Assembly (NCBI GenBank): GCA_010909165.1
Contig: VJWM01000362.1
Coordinates: forward strand, 1 to 38,178
Source of the DNA: Anthoceros angustus
Lineage: Eukaryota > Streptophyta > Anthocerotopsida > Anthocerotales > Anthocerotaceae
Length of the DNA: 38,178 nucleotides
Direction: 5' to 3'
Position numbers and translations under genes: made by a program. How positions within the stretch are numbered: the first letter of the stretch is position 1; every line of letters begins with the position of its first letter. Of the stretch, positions 10,401-18,156 are shown in pieces. Under the pieces are notes generated by a model. That model was not told the origin of the DNA. It worked only from the letters and a program-made list of their open reading frames with translations, and ran no database searches.

Positions 10401-11219
10401 GAATGAACAAAGCTATCTCTCACATGCTGCTAGCTACTGACTAGTAACCTTGTAGATGGAGTCCCAGGGTAAGCAAGCAAGAACATCCGGTAACAAGTTG
10501 CTCTTTGCATATCTGCAGAAGCCCAGGTTGCGAAATGCAACTGAATAAGAAGTAGCGTGAAATACGGCAATGGCGTGAAACCTGGTCCTGACAGAAAGCC
10601 TATGATGTGCAATGTCAGTACATCTTGGACACATCACAATGGATGCAGCATACCTCACAGCGATAGGACGGAAGTCAGTGACCATTCTGTATGTCTCAAC
10701 ATCCTTAAATGCCACGAAAACGTGATAATAACATCAGCAAAAAGAAGAACTGTACAACAATGTCCGTGATCCACAATGCCCGTGGCAGTCCACGAAAAAC
10801 CCGAATTCAAATGGTGTGAATAAGGAAGAGTAGACTGCCAACAGAAGAACAAATTTGGCCCACAGCGAGTATTTCCTGCCACAATTAGTAAGCAGCTCAT
10901 CTTGTTAGCTCATATGAGGAGAGAACAGCGAGAAGGAACAAACACGCAAGGAGAAACTTGGTAAAATGAATTTCAAGATACACATACAATGGCTTTCACA
11001 TGACTGCAACTGAACTCACAAGCTGTTGGGTTGAATGATCCATTGGTGAGATATGTTGGGAGGCCCAGCACGGATATCTAGACCGCTCCGATTAACAGCA
11101 ATCTCTCTCACGATTTTAGTAAGGCGTCCCCTGATAGAGTGCTCCAGAGGATCATCAAAATCTTGAACCTCAAATTCAGAATTTTCATTCTCTGCGGGAG
11201 ACTGCTTTGACCAAAACAT
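6935..11219 (-). CDS. SKOR/GORK-like: Plant Shaker-type outward-rectifying K+ channel, SKOR/GORK class, 13 exons
   Basis: Voltage-gated K+ efflux channel of the plasma membrane; in flowering plants SKOR loads K+ into xylem and GORK releases it from guard cells. Exons, in transcription order: 11219-11020, 10875-10654, 10512-10449, 10303-9965, 9788-9493, 9325-9245, 9158-9063, 8985-8769, 8662-8476, 8344-8270, 8155-7861, 7760-7598 and 7497-6935 (stop TAG at 6937-6935). Introns are 77-176 bp with GT-AG ends. About 2.8 kb of CDS gives roughly 935 residues, longer than the 820-830 of Arabidopsis SKOR/GORK, mostly through an ankyrin-KHA linker. Domain order is S1-S6, pore, cyclic-nucleotide-binding-like domain, ankyrin repeats, KHA. 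GYGDVHAVN and DMILGAYLIGNMTAL place it in the SKOR/GORK class rather than AKT/KAT. The start is the first ATG of the exon encoding an acidic N terminus. About nine reading-frame breaks remain inside exons, most fitting a missing base in a short run. Confidence 0.9.
7598..8590 (-). other. Ankyrin repeat domain (exons 9-12)
   Basis: Repeats visible in order: IHAAYQGDISHVRQLIKAGA then DYDGRTAL (exon 9); HLAA, KGHKELVLFLISEKADLNAI (exon 10); NNGITPLLEALKGGHDV, GAFLCNVSMTGDIEFLKRLL, DYDLRTPLHVAASEGLHLI and GANINAKDR (exon 11); and GNTPLEDARRTGNGTVVTLL (exon 12). This is the five- to six-repeat arrangement of SKOR. The exon 10 start (near 8332) and exon 12 start (near 7757, a run of four G) each lack one base. 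Confidence 0.88.
8476..9325 (-). other. Cyclic-nucleotide-binding-like domain (exons 6-9)
   Basis: Exon 6 encodes VAQELYRGTVEHVSLLKGCT. Exon 7 encodes FLPGEVILEQRDAVDQLYII. Exon 8 encodes EEYGVFGEVAVLCNVPQPYT and the helix LCKLLQLDKQSFSNLL. Exon 9 begins GKESDDRLRQRAADINYLLS. This follows the SKOR order FLPGEVI, then FGE..ILCN.PQPYTVR, then LEGKES. Exon 8 breaks near 8957 (A run) and 8785, and exon 9 breaks near 8584 where two bases appear missing. In plant Shaker channels this domain mainly serves assembly and gating; nucleotide binding is not implied. Confidence 0.85.
9493..11219 (-). other. Channel core: N terminus, S1-S6 and pore (exons 1-5)
   Basis: Exon 1 gives a hydrophilic acidic N terminus (about residues 1-67). 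Exon 2 carries S1 (FVLLLAVYSSLFTPFEFGFF) and S2 (LWITDIVVQFF, ADVIITF). Exons 2-3 carry S3 (LLPDVLACLPWDSIYK). Exon 4 carries the S4 voltage sensor with spaced arginines (WLRLYRVRKV), S5 (LIFVEFYCTHVAACFFYYLA) and the pore helix. The selectivity filter reads T-I-G-Y-G-D, and its first glycine codon is split by intron 4. Exon 5 gives S6 and the IVKGSNTEKFRDKM linker. Breaks in exon 2 near 10787, 10737 and 10713 and in exon 4 near 10274 each need one extra base in a C or T run. Confidence 0.88.
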
Positions 11220-12555
11220 GGTTGCTCAGTCTCTGTACTTCCAGCTCTTCCGGCCTTTCCAGTTCAGTCACATTGCTGAGCGTAAACTACCATCTCCAGT
11301 ATTTGGACCTGGATTCCCTCAACCGTACAGGAGGAAGACGTATCAAGAAATAATCTCTCAGCCCTGTTGCCATCGTCTTAGAAAAGAGATTGTTTACATC
11401 ATCCCCCTCCTGTATCCTCATGAGCGTAAGCCAGAAAAGCAGAACTCTGTTGCTGATTTCTTGATCAGCCTAACAGGCCCCGTTGCATTTTTCTGTGAGC
11501 AAGTAAACCCAGACTGAAAGCATCGGTATACACTACGACCATGGAGGCTAGGATAAGATGATGCAAATGGGATAAGAAGAGCAAGACATAGAGTCGCACG
11601 ATGAGAAGGAATTCTGAAGTCCAGGACATCGTTAGAGAAGGCAAACAAAAGGCTGCAAACTAGCAAGATTGTACACGTCCTCCACATAAGAGGAGAAACA
11701 TTTTTACCTGTACCGCAAAGGCAGGCCTGCTAAATTGTTTCGTGCAGGCCTGTTTCGTGTGCTTCGCCCTCTGAGAACGTCGCAAGCGAACCAACCGGCG
11801 CCGCCTCAATGAGCAGAGGGACCATCAGCAACGCAGCAATGTGGTCTTTTGGAGTTGTGCGGAAGCACCAGAACATGACAAATTCATGGAACGCAAACAG
11901 AAACTGCGCTTGTCTCAAATAGAAACTGCGCTTACATCCGCACTGATATTAGTCTGCGCTTCCAATTCGCAGACTTTGGGATACGAATTATCAGAACTAG
12001 CTCAAAGCCCGTCGCTCATGGCAGCGCAATTTGAGGTAATCCAGCAACAATCGCCGCGGAAGAACATGAATACCAAGTAAACATCAGGCGGGAGAAATCG
12101 AGCTGCCAACTGCCAATATCGGGAAGAGGATCTGTCCAGCGCCAGCGCCAATTCAAGGGAGGCGGGGAGAGAATGTCCGCCGATTCTGGATCTCGGCCAG
12201 AAATATGCACCTGCTCCGTAATCAGGGTGCCGCAATTTAGCCCGCGGATTCTTGTTGCGTGTTGAAATTTCATCGCCGCGGCTGCCACGTTTCCCAGGTC
12301 ACCGCTGTGAAGACAGGCCTGCCAAGCGGCGACCAAGCACTGGACCGTGTCTCATGAACAATCCCAACCGCGGAACGATCGCCTTTTGCAAGCTCTATTT
12401 TGGGCTTCTCCCGGCATCGCCATGTTCAGTGGCATCTACATCAGTTATATATTAGTTACGTCCCAGTTCTAGTTACACCTTTGATAACGATAATCTGGTA
12501 TCAGGATATTATTTCTATGATATATAACCATATATAATAATAAATTATTAGTCTA
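11220..12555. other. Upstream flank of the K+ channel gene, no supported gene
   Basis: Several open frames of 60-106 codons occur on both strands, none with a recognised domain. The part nearest 11220 is expected to hold the channel promoter and 5' UTR; I see no convincing TATA box at a standard distance from the ATG. The left end of the LTR-like segment, very A/T rich, starts after about 12440. Confidence 0.35.
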
Positions 12556-12559
12556 AAAA

Positions 12560-12880
12560 TAATATAAATAATGCCCCTTACGATGGGGCCACTGAACAAA
12601 CGACACAAAGTGCTAGCTTCCAAGGAGTCTAAGACCTCATCAATTCACTCCTAATTAGAGATATGCACCAACTTTCAGCCCTCTCAACCTCGTAATGCAG
12701 CAATAGGCAGCAATAGGCTCCAAGTAGATCGCCATCAACCTCGTAATGCAGCAATAGGCTCCAAGTAGACCGCCATCAACCTCGTAATGCAGCAATAGGC
12801 TCCAAGTAGACCGCCATCAATTCACGACTCACGACCATCTCCTTGAGGGGATGCTCTTTATTCACATAATACACACTTAA
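12560..12880 (-). mobile_element. LTR-like segment related to the one at 0.7-1.7 kb, opposite orientation
   Basis: Read on the minus strand, it has AATAAAGAGCA at the polyadenylation-signal position (12862-12857 for AATAAA), then CTACTTGGAGCCT units, GAGGTTGAGAG, GAGTGAATTGATGAGGTC and CTTGGAAGCT. The same order is found at about 1420-1600 on the plus strand. It lies directly downstream of a minus-strand Copia integrase fragment, so it may be the 3' LTR of that element with the reverse transcriptase part deleted. Confidence 0.5.
12685..12817 (-). repeat. Three copies of a 41-bp repeat inside the LTR-like segment
   Basis: CAACCTCGTAATGCAGCAAT starts at 12685, 12736 and 12777, each followed by AGGCTCCAAGTAGA and CGCCATCAA. 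The first unit has an extra internal GGCAGCAATA. The plus-strand relative near 1430-1490 also carries two copies of the CTACTTGGAG part, so expansion of this piece recurs in the family. Confidence 0.9.
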
Positions 12881-12989
12881 ATCTATGTCCGGGCGGTTGT
12901 TGTCAAGCACGCTGCGAGCTCTAAAACGAATTGATGACACCATGGTCCGATGGAGGCGGATTCGTGAGGTATTCGCCTCACGGAGCTAT

Positions 12990-13861
12990 GTCTTTGGAAT
13001 CGGCGATGGCCTAGAGGCCGTGCTAAGTGTGGAGTAAAGATCCTTAGTTACACATGTGTGGAAAAGGATGAGAAAGCTAGAGCGATGGCGAAGCGACATC
13101 GGAGTTGCGCAAGTTGTATCGAGATTTTCTTTCGGAGGATGCCAGAGCATATTGCCTACAGATAAGAAGGTAGGTGGCGACAAGCTAGTATAATGAGCCT
13201 CACCAAAAAGACTTAGGCAAGCGACTGGCTAACATAGACCGCCATAGCCATAAGATTGCCATTGGCCTTCTCAAACGCCATTCTAAGTGTAAGACAGAAT
13301 GCTGAATTGTCTCAGGATCCCACACTCCTCACAGTAGTCTTTGAACTGATGGTTGTTGAGTTCTCCCGCATTGTCTGATCTGATGCACCGCAGCTTGCAA
13401 CTAGTGTGCAACTCGGCCATAGAAACAAAAGGTGAGAACACAGCAAATGAGTCACTCTTGAGACGAAGCGGGTACGCAAAGGAGTAGCAGGAATAATCAT
13501 CCATTATCGTCATAAAATGGCGCGCTCCGCCTAAAGGAGTAACAGGGAGAGGTCCACACAAGTCTACGTGAACTAACTCCAAAGGCTGAGAAGCCCTATG
13601 AGAAGGAAGACCAGAGTAGGGAGAGCTCCGCTGCTTAGCGAGCAGACACGCTTCAAAGAGAGGTGGTGTCTTGGCTAAGGAGGGCAGCTTATCTCGATAC
13701 AAGTCTTGTTGAGTCATGGCAACGAGCTTGGCAGGATTGAGGTGCCCAAGTCGACAGTGCCAAAGTAGAGCATTCCCAGATGAAGGGAGCCCAGGTGGTG
13801 AGGCAACCTTAGAAGATGCCACCACCAAGCAATTGTAGTGTTTGGAAGACCACATGTACAC
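12990..13861 (-). pseudogene. Ty1/Copia polyprotein fragment: GAG pre-integrase and integrase core
   Basis: The open part (13861-13283) contains the pre-integrase motif LWHCRLGHLN, then ACLLAKQ, where the usual C-x-x-C has F in place of the first cysteine. The integrase core follows with VHVDLCGPLP (first catalytic D) and RSDNAGEL (second D), then GILRQFS. A stop follows just before the NGV..E stretch that holds the catalytic glutamate. Weak downstream similarity (MAMAVYVSQSLA, then GEAHYTS) continues to about 13180 across stops. There is no protease, reverse transcriptase or RNase H. The copy is inactive. Confidence 0.88.
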
Positions 13862-14478
13862 TAACCCTTCCCTGGACTATCGGTTTGAACGTTTTTTTTT
13901 GTTTTTCTCATGTCTGGAGTGATGGAGTGCTTAGGAAATGTCTGAGGCAAAGACCTTTTATACCAAAAGTGGTCCTTGGCCCATGGCAATATTACTTCCA
14001 CAAATAATTAGTCCTTGGGCCTCGAAGTGTATGTCAGGCCAGGCTAGAAGGTCCTTGGACCTTGGGATTTTTAGGAATAAAAATTGTCTATATATGGTGG
14101 GGGGACTCTTCATTCAGCAATAGTGGTGCAGGGGAGTGGAAGGTGGCTAGTTCCACAACGGTGGTCGAGTATGGAACGTACGGATATAGGCCGGGAGTTA
14201 ACAACCCTAGTGAGGTGCAGTGGCAAAGCAGTCGGGCGCAACTAGAAGAAAACCGCACCTTACGGAAGTCTGCGAGATTTCAAAGGCGGGCGGTGAGATT
14301 CGGCCAGGCGGAATTCGGTGGAGTTGAGTGAAGGCGCGCCAGACGCAGACGCTCGGGGACGAGGGTTTTTTTCGGCACGGCACCGTGATCCGTGGGAGGA
14401 GGCGGTGGAGTGTGCGGTCTACCAGGCGGCAGTAGAGGAGAGCCCCAAGACGGGCGAGCCGGTTGGTGTAGTCTCGAG
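13862..14478. other. Stretch without a supported gene; possible LTR promoter
   Basis: A long T run lies near 13891-13900. TATATATGG at 14089-14097 could be a plus-strand TATA box followed by a leader, but no coding domain follows. The G/C content rises sharply after about 14200. Confidence 0.3.
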
Positions 14479-14481
14479 GCG

Positions 14482-14720
14482 GGAGCCTGGTGAGCGGAGT
14501 GGGGTGGTCGAGCTCGAAGGGGACTTCCTCCGGGCGTGGATCGGGGCATAGCCTAGGCGGTTTGAACCGGATAGGAGCGGGAAGGAGGAGATGGCGCCTC
14601 GAGGCGGGAGCCTGTGTTGAGTGGGGTGGTCGAGCTCGAAGGGGACTTCCTCGGGTGGATCGGGGCATAGCCTAGGCGGTTTGAACCGGATAGGAGCGGG
14701 AAGGAGGAGATGGCGCCTCG
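14482..14720 (+). repeat. 120-bp tandem duplication in GC-rich DNA
   Basis: Two near-identical units each contain GTGGTCGAGCTCGAAGGGGA (at about 14504 and 14624), GGATCGGGGCATAGCCTAGG, GAACCGGATAGGAGCGGG and GAGATGGCGCCTCG. The second copy lacks a few bases (CCTCGGG for CCTCCGGGC). Overlapping open frames in several phases are a by-product of the high GC content. Confidence 0.92.
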
Positions 14721-15160
14721 GGCTGCGGCAGAGATTCCCACTACGCAATGCCCAACATGGATCATTGGAAGGTTAGAGCTGGTGGCCTTGTGCAGGAGCT
14801 GGGTCTGAACTCCATGGAGAAGAAGTAATAGCGTCTCTCAGCATAGGGGTTTTTCTCCATTAAAGGGGTTTGGGTCCCTAAAGACCAAAAAATGACCCCC
14901 GAAAACGGGCCAAAATGCATCATCTTTAGCAAAACCACTCTTTAGACATGTACTGAAAGACATTGACCATGTTATTTTCTTGTGAATACTTACGCTAACA
15001 GGGTTTAAGCCGAAGAAGGTTCATGGATTTCACCTTCACAAGGAAGGATTTCAAGGATTTTAACGGTGCTAGGAATCCTAAACACCTCTTTCATGACGAT
15101 AGTACTTCCTAGCGGGGTGAGCAGTAGGCAAACCAAACAAAACTAGTCCGACAAGCCAAA
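14721..15160. other. Stretch without a supported gene
   Basis: No open frame with a recognised product and no clear repeat. A short A/C-rich stretch near 14880-14935 contains ACCAAAAAATGACC. The region leads into the palindrome cluster. Confidence 0.4.
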
Positions 15161-15163
15161 GCT

Positions 15164-15452
15164 GCGGACGTCCGGCGCAACCAACATAAAAGTAGCAATT
15201 CGGGCGAAGAAGCAAGCTAGGACGTCCGGTGCAATTGTGAGAGAACATTAACCGATAGCCTGATCATGGCTATCTCGAGAGGACCAAACTACGACTCTAG
15301 AAAGTAGCGCTAGACGTCTGGTGCACTGTGAGTACACAACCCTAGGATCTCCATTGTTAGAGTGAAAACCATAAGAAGGAATTGGAGCAATGCGCCGGAC
15401 GTTCGGCACATTGGCGCGAGTCTGCTAAAGCCTGCGCCGGACGTCCAGTGCA
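15164..15452. repeat. Cluster of GACGTC-centred quasi-palindromes
   Basis: Five copies of a palindrome with ideal form GCGCCGGACGTCCGGCGC lie at 15164-15179, 15219-15233, 15307-15325, 15392-15410 and 15433-15452. A sixth, the best preserved (TGCGCCGGACGTTCGGCGCA), is at 17114-17133, and a decayed one follows at about 17153-17175. Spacing is irregular (37-90 bp) and the text between them is not repeated, so they are not units of a simple tandem array. Confidence 0.8.
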
Positions 15453-15504
15453 AATGTATATATATTGTTTGTATCTCTTGGGTGGAGATAGACACATTGG
15501 CATA

Positions 15505-16137
15505 AGAACTCCAAGGTTAAGCACCCTTGGGTTAGATTAGTACTAGGATGGGGTGCTTGACTTTGTTGTTTTGAGAACTCCACGATTGAGCACTCTTGGG
15601 TCGGATTAGTACTAGGATGGGTTGCTTGTTTTTGGCGCTTTGAAAACTTTGTAACAACTCCACTGTGAAGCAACTCTGGTAAGGGTGGAGATAGACACAT
15701 TGGCATAAGAACAGACACATTGGCATAAGAACTCCAAGGTTAAGCACCCCTAGGTTGAATTAGTACTAGGATGGGGTGCTTGACTTTGGTGTTTTGAGAA
15801 CTCCACGATTAAGCACTCTTGGGTCGGATTAGTACTAGGATGGGTTTTCTTGTTTTGGCGCTTTGAAAACTTTGTAACAACTCCGGATCGGTGGGTGGAG
15901 ATAGACACATTGGCATGGAGACACTGGCATAAGAACTCCAAGGTTAAGCACCCTTGGGTTAGATTAGTACTAGGATGGGGTGCTTGACTTTGTTGTTTTG
16001 AGAACTCCAAGGTTAAGCACTCTTGGGTCGGATTAGTACTAGGATGGGTTTTCTTGTTTTGGCGCTTTGAAAACTTTGTAACAACTCCACTCAAGCAACC
16101 TAGAGGTGTATCAATACTAGGATGGAGTGTTGATTTT
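15505..16137 (+). repeat. Higher-order array of 5S rRNA internal-promoter monomers
   Basis: Each monomer matches the middle of plant 5S rRNA: AGAACTCC, then (A/G)TTAAGC, TTGGG and TAGTACTAGGATGGG, that is box A, intermediate element and box C. The first about 45 bases and the last about 25 bases of 5S are absent. Type 1 monomers start at 15505, 15728 and 15932; type 2 at 15574, 15797 and 16001; type 3 (ACAACTCC start, most diverged) at 15656, 15877 and 16082. Within each higher-order unit, types 1 and 2 are 69 bp apart and types 2 and 3 are 80-82 bp apart. The first two type 3 copies are truncated. Full monomers are followed by a run of four or five T. Derivation from 5S rRNA is clear by eye; whether it belongs to a Cassandra-like TRIM, a 5S-type SINE or something else is open. 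Confidence 0.85.
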
Positions 16138-16996
16138 TAGTGGTTTGAAAAATTTGTAAATCATCCGGTATCTAGGCGTAAAGTCATGAATATTATTTTT
16201 GAAAATCATTTGTTGGTTGATGTTATATTCCCACATTCGCTTTGTATACAACATGTAAAACCTTTTGGCCTTACTCTATGTGCCCCTACCAATGACTTGC
16301 AATTTGGATCTCTTTGATTGGTGCGCCAAAATGTCCGCTCATTCGAGTTTGATGCACGTATAGATGCATAGGCCTTGGTTTCTAGATGAGCTACATTTTC
16401 CAAAATTCGACATGTATGATGGTGGTTTCTAATGGCCAACCTTTTGAAGGCGACAATGTTTCACAATGTTTTGCAGAGAAGCAAGAAAATAAATAGAATA
16501 GATGATTTGTCCTTGAGTAATGAAAGCCTGTCGGATGCAGTCGAACACAAGTATAAGAGAGCATCTGCACAGAGCTAGCGAGCCGTGTATCAAGAAAGAG
16601 GGGTGATCGCCCGGTGGGGTTTTGACCAAATGGTGAGTATTTCGGTGAGGCTCGAAGGAGGACACATCTCACCTTGTGATGCCCATTACACGTGTTACTA
16701 GGTGTTCGAGAGACAAACTATAGCCAAGCTTCGCCGGAGATTTTGAATTTAAAATCGACTTGCTCCATGTGCCACCCATGGATAGATTAAGGTTGAAAGC
16801 GATGCGGACTTGACAAGAAGAAATGTAAGCTTTGAAGAGTTTGATCAAGAGCGGTTGAGGAGGCCTCACCATCCTTTACCTTGTCCAATTCTGCTGAGGC
16901 CTAATCTGAGATCTAAGTGCGGCTTATCTCACACGGAGGGGCGGTCAGCATGCCGTATGGGATTGCTCGAATCACGAGGTTGAAAAGAGAATTGAT
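16138..16996. other. Stretch without a supported gene
   Basis: Frames on the minus strand (16206-16439, 16391-16672 and 16669-16872) have no recognised motif. No strong repeat is visible. GTTGAAAGCGATGCGG and similar text near 16790 do not match any other part of the window. Confidence 0.4.
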
Positions 16997-17512
16997 GTGA
17001 GTGTTGGTGCGGTGGCAAGTGTGCACAAGCAACTTGAACGAAAGTGCTTGCCTACACAAGTATTGACGCAACCCTCTCCAAACCCGGTGTATTGCACCTC
17101 TTTGGAGTATAAGTGCGCCGGACGTTCGGCGCACTCCAGCTCTTTGGAGCATAAGTGCGCCAGTCATCCGGCCACTTGGTACAAAGGTGTGTCCGCATTT
17201 GTGCGGACGGTGGGCACATTAGGTCTTCTTTTGGGCTCGGATGCATGGGCTGTGGGTTCGCAAATCACTGAAAACAGTGAAATGAGACATGTGCATTTCT
17301 GGATGGTTGGGGCCAAAATGGGGTTCGGAGACAAACCCTATCTTTGGCTCTTGTTAAGTGGTGTGTCGGTCCCGACCTTGTGCGAGTGTGCCCGCCAATT
17401 GAAGGCCAAGTCGCAAGAGGGTGACATGAGGCAGAGGCCGCAAAATTGGGACCGGGAACTCTTCCGGGCGGTGTATGGGCGGGAGGAGTCGGAGGCAGGG
17501 CACAGTGATTGA
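16997..17512 (+). CDS. Hypothetical ORF, 171 codons, entering the 17.4-kb repeat
   Basis: The N-terminal half contains CTSLEYKCAGRSAHSSSLEH, which translates a short duplication around the sixth GACGTC palindrome, so this part is repeat-derived. The C-terminal third (NWDRELFRAVYGREESEAG) lies in the first copy of the higher-order repeat and recurs at about 18950-19020 with frame breaks. No known domain. It may be the start of the same retroelement protein as the next ORF. Confidence 0.25.
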   Translation: MSVGAVASVHKQLERKCLPTQVLTQPSPNPVYCTSLEYKCAGRSAHSSSLEHKCASHPATWYKGVSAFVRTVGTLGLLLGSDAWAVGSQITENSEMRHVHFWMVGAKMGFGDKPYLWLLLSGVSVPTLCECARQLKAKSQEGDMRQRPQNWDRELFRAVYGREESEAGHSD

Positions 17513-17556
17513 CCCCAGGAAGAAGACCTTGAAGCGGCAATTATGAAGCACGGGAG

Positions 17557-18156
17557 GTGCAGGCTAACAATGGATGGGTGACTGTCAGCGCATCCGTGCA
17601 ACTCGTAATGGCCAAGTGGATTTTGTGCTTCCTGCAGAACAGGAAGCTGGATCACATGGCGGACCACTTCCTGGTCTTCCTCCATGAAGTAGTTAAGTTA
17701 ACTACTTCATGGGGCACGCGGATTGACTGGGGCAGAATAATTTTTGAGAGGGCGTGTGAAGAGAGGGCGAACTTGCTCTCCTCCACTCCTCGTCCCTCTC
17801 TGATCTCGCCCTTCTTGATTCATGTATTTGCGCATTCCAAGTGTCTAACTGAGTTGGAGGTTATGTCTGCCCTCCATAGCTGGAAGCCGGTCAGGGAGCT
17901 CACGGTAGAAGAAGAGGAGACCAAGGAAGATTCGGGAGGACTCCAGTTGGGAATTTGCGGCCCCGAATTGATGAAGCAGGTCGCAAAGAGCCGGAAAAGG
18001 CGAGGCGGCAGGGGGAGTCGACCAAGAAGGGGAAAACGGCCGCGAGGGGCGAGCCGCAACCACACCGGGTCACAGTCGAGGCGGAACCACGGGAGAAGGA
18101 GGGAAGGCAAAAGGAAAGCGGTGGGTTATCCCTGCTGGTGTGGAGGGCAGTCATAG
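17557..18156 (+). CDS. Unidentified retroelement-like protein, 199 codons
   Basis: The N-terminal half is helical with VQLVMAKWILCFLQNRKLDH and IDWGRIIFERACEERANLL, a layout reminiscent of the gag-like 'putative plant transposon protein' domain, though I cannot confirm the family. The C-terminal half is very basic (KSRKRRGGRGSRPRRGKRPR), as in nucleic-acid-binding gag tails. It is the intact copy; the second copy (about 19080-19680) has lost bases and its frame. The 31-nt palindrome lies inside the coding part. The frame 18243-18482 in the same repeat unit may be a further piece. Confidence 0.35.
   Translation: MQANNGWVTVSASVQLVMAKWILCFLQNRKLDHMADHFLVFLHEVVKLTTSWGTRIDWGRIIFERACEERANLLSSTPRPSLISPFLIHVFAHSKCLTELEVMSALHSWKPVRELTVEEEETKEDSGGLQLGICGPELMKQVAKSRKRRGGRGSRPRRGKRPRGASRNHTGSQSRRNHGRRREGKRKAVGYPCWCGGQS
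17682..17712. repeat. 31-nt near-perfect palindrome
   Basis: Arms CCATGAAGTAGTTAA and TTAACTACTTCATGG are fully complementary (15 of 15) around a single central G. In the second repeat copy (from about 19194) the left arm and inner right arm remain, but the outer right arm is replaced (ACTACTTAAATACGG). Confidence 0.95.

Noticed and set aside
12016-12336. Minus-strand ORF as a first exon of the K+ channel
   Set aside because: There is no similarity to channel N termini and no convincing splice donor leading to the exon at 11219; the acidic N terminus with its own ATG at 11219 is enough.
14207-14765. Overlapping proline/arginine-rich ORFs on both strands
   Set aside because: They arise from GC-rich DNA and the 120-bp duplication; several phases are open at once.
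15505-16137. Functional 5S rRNA genes
   Set aside because: The 5' 45 bases and 3' end of 5S are absent in every monomer, so no 5S rRNA could be made; only the internal promoter part remains.
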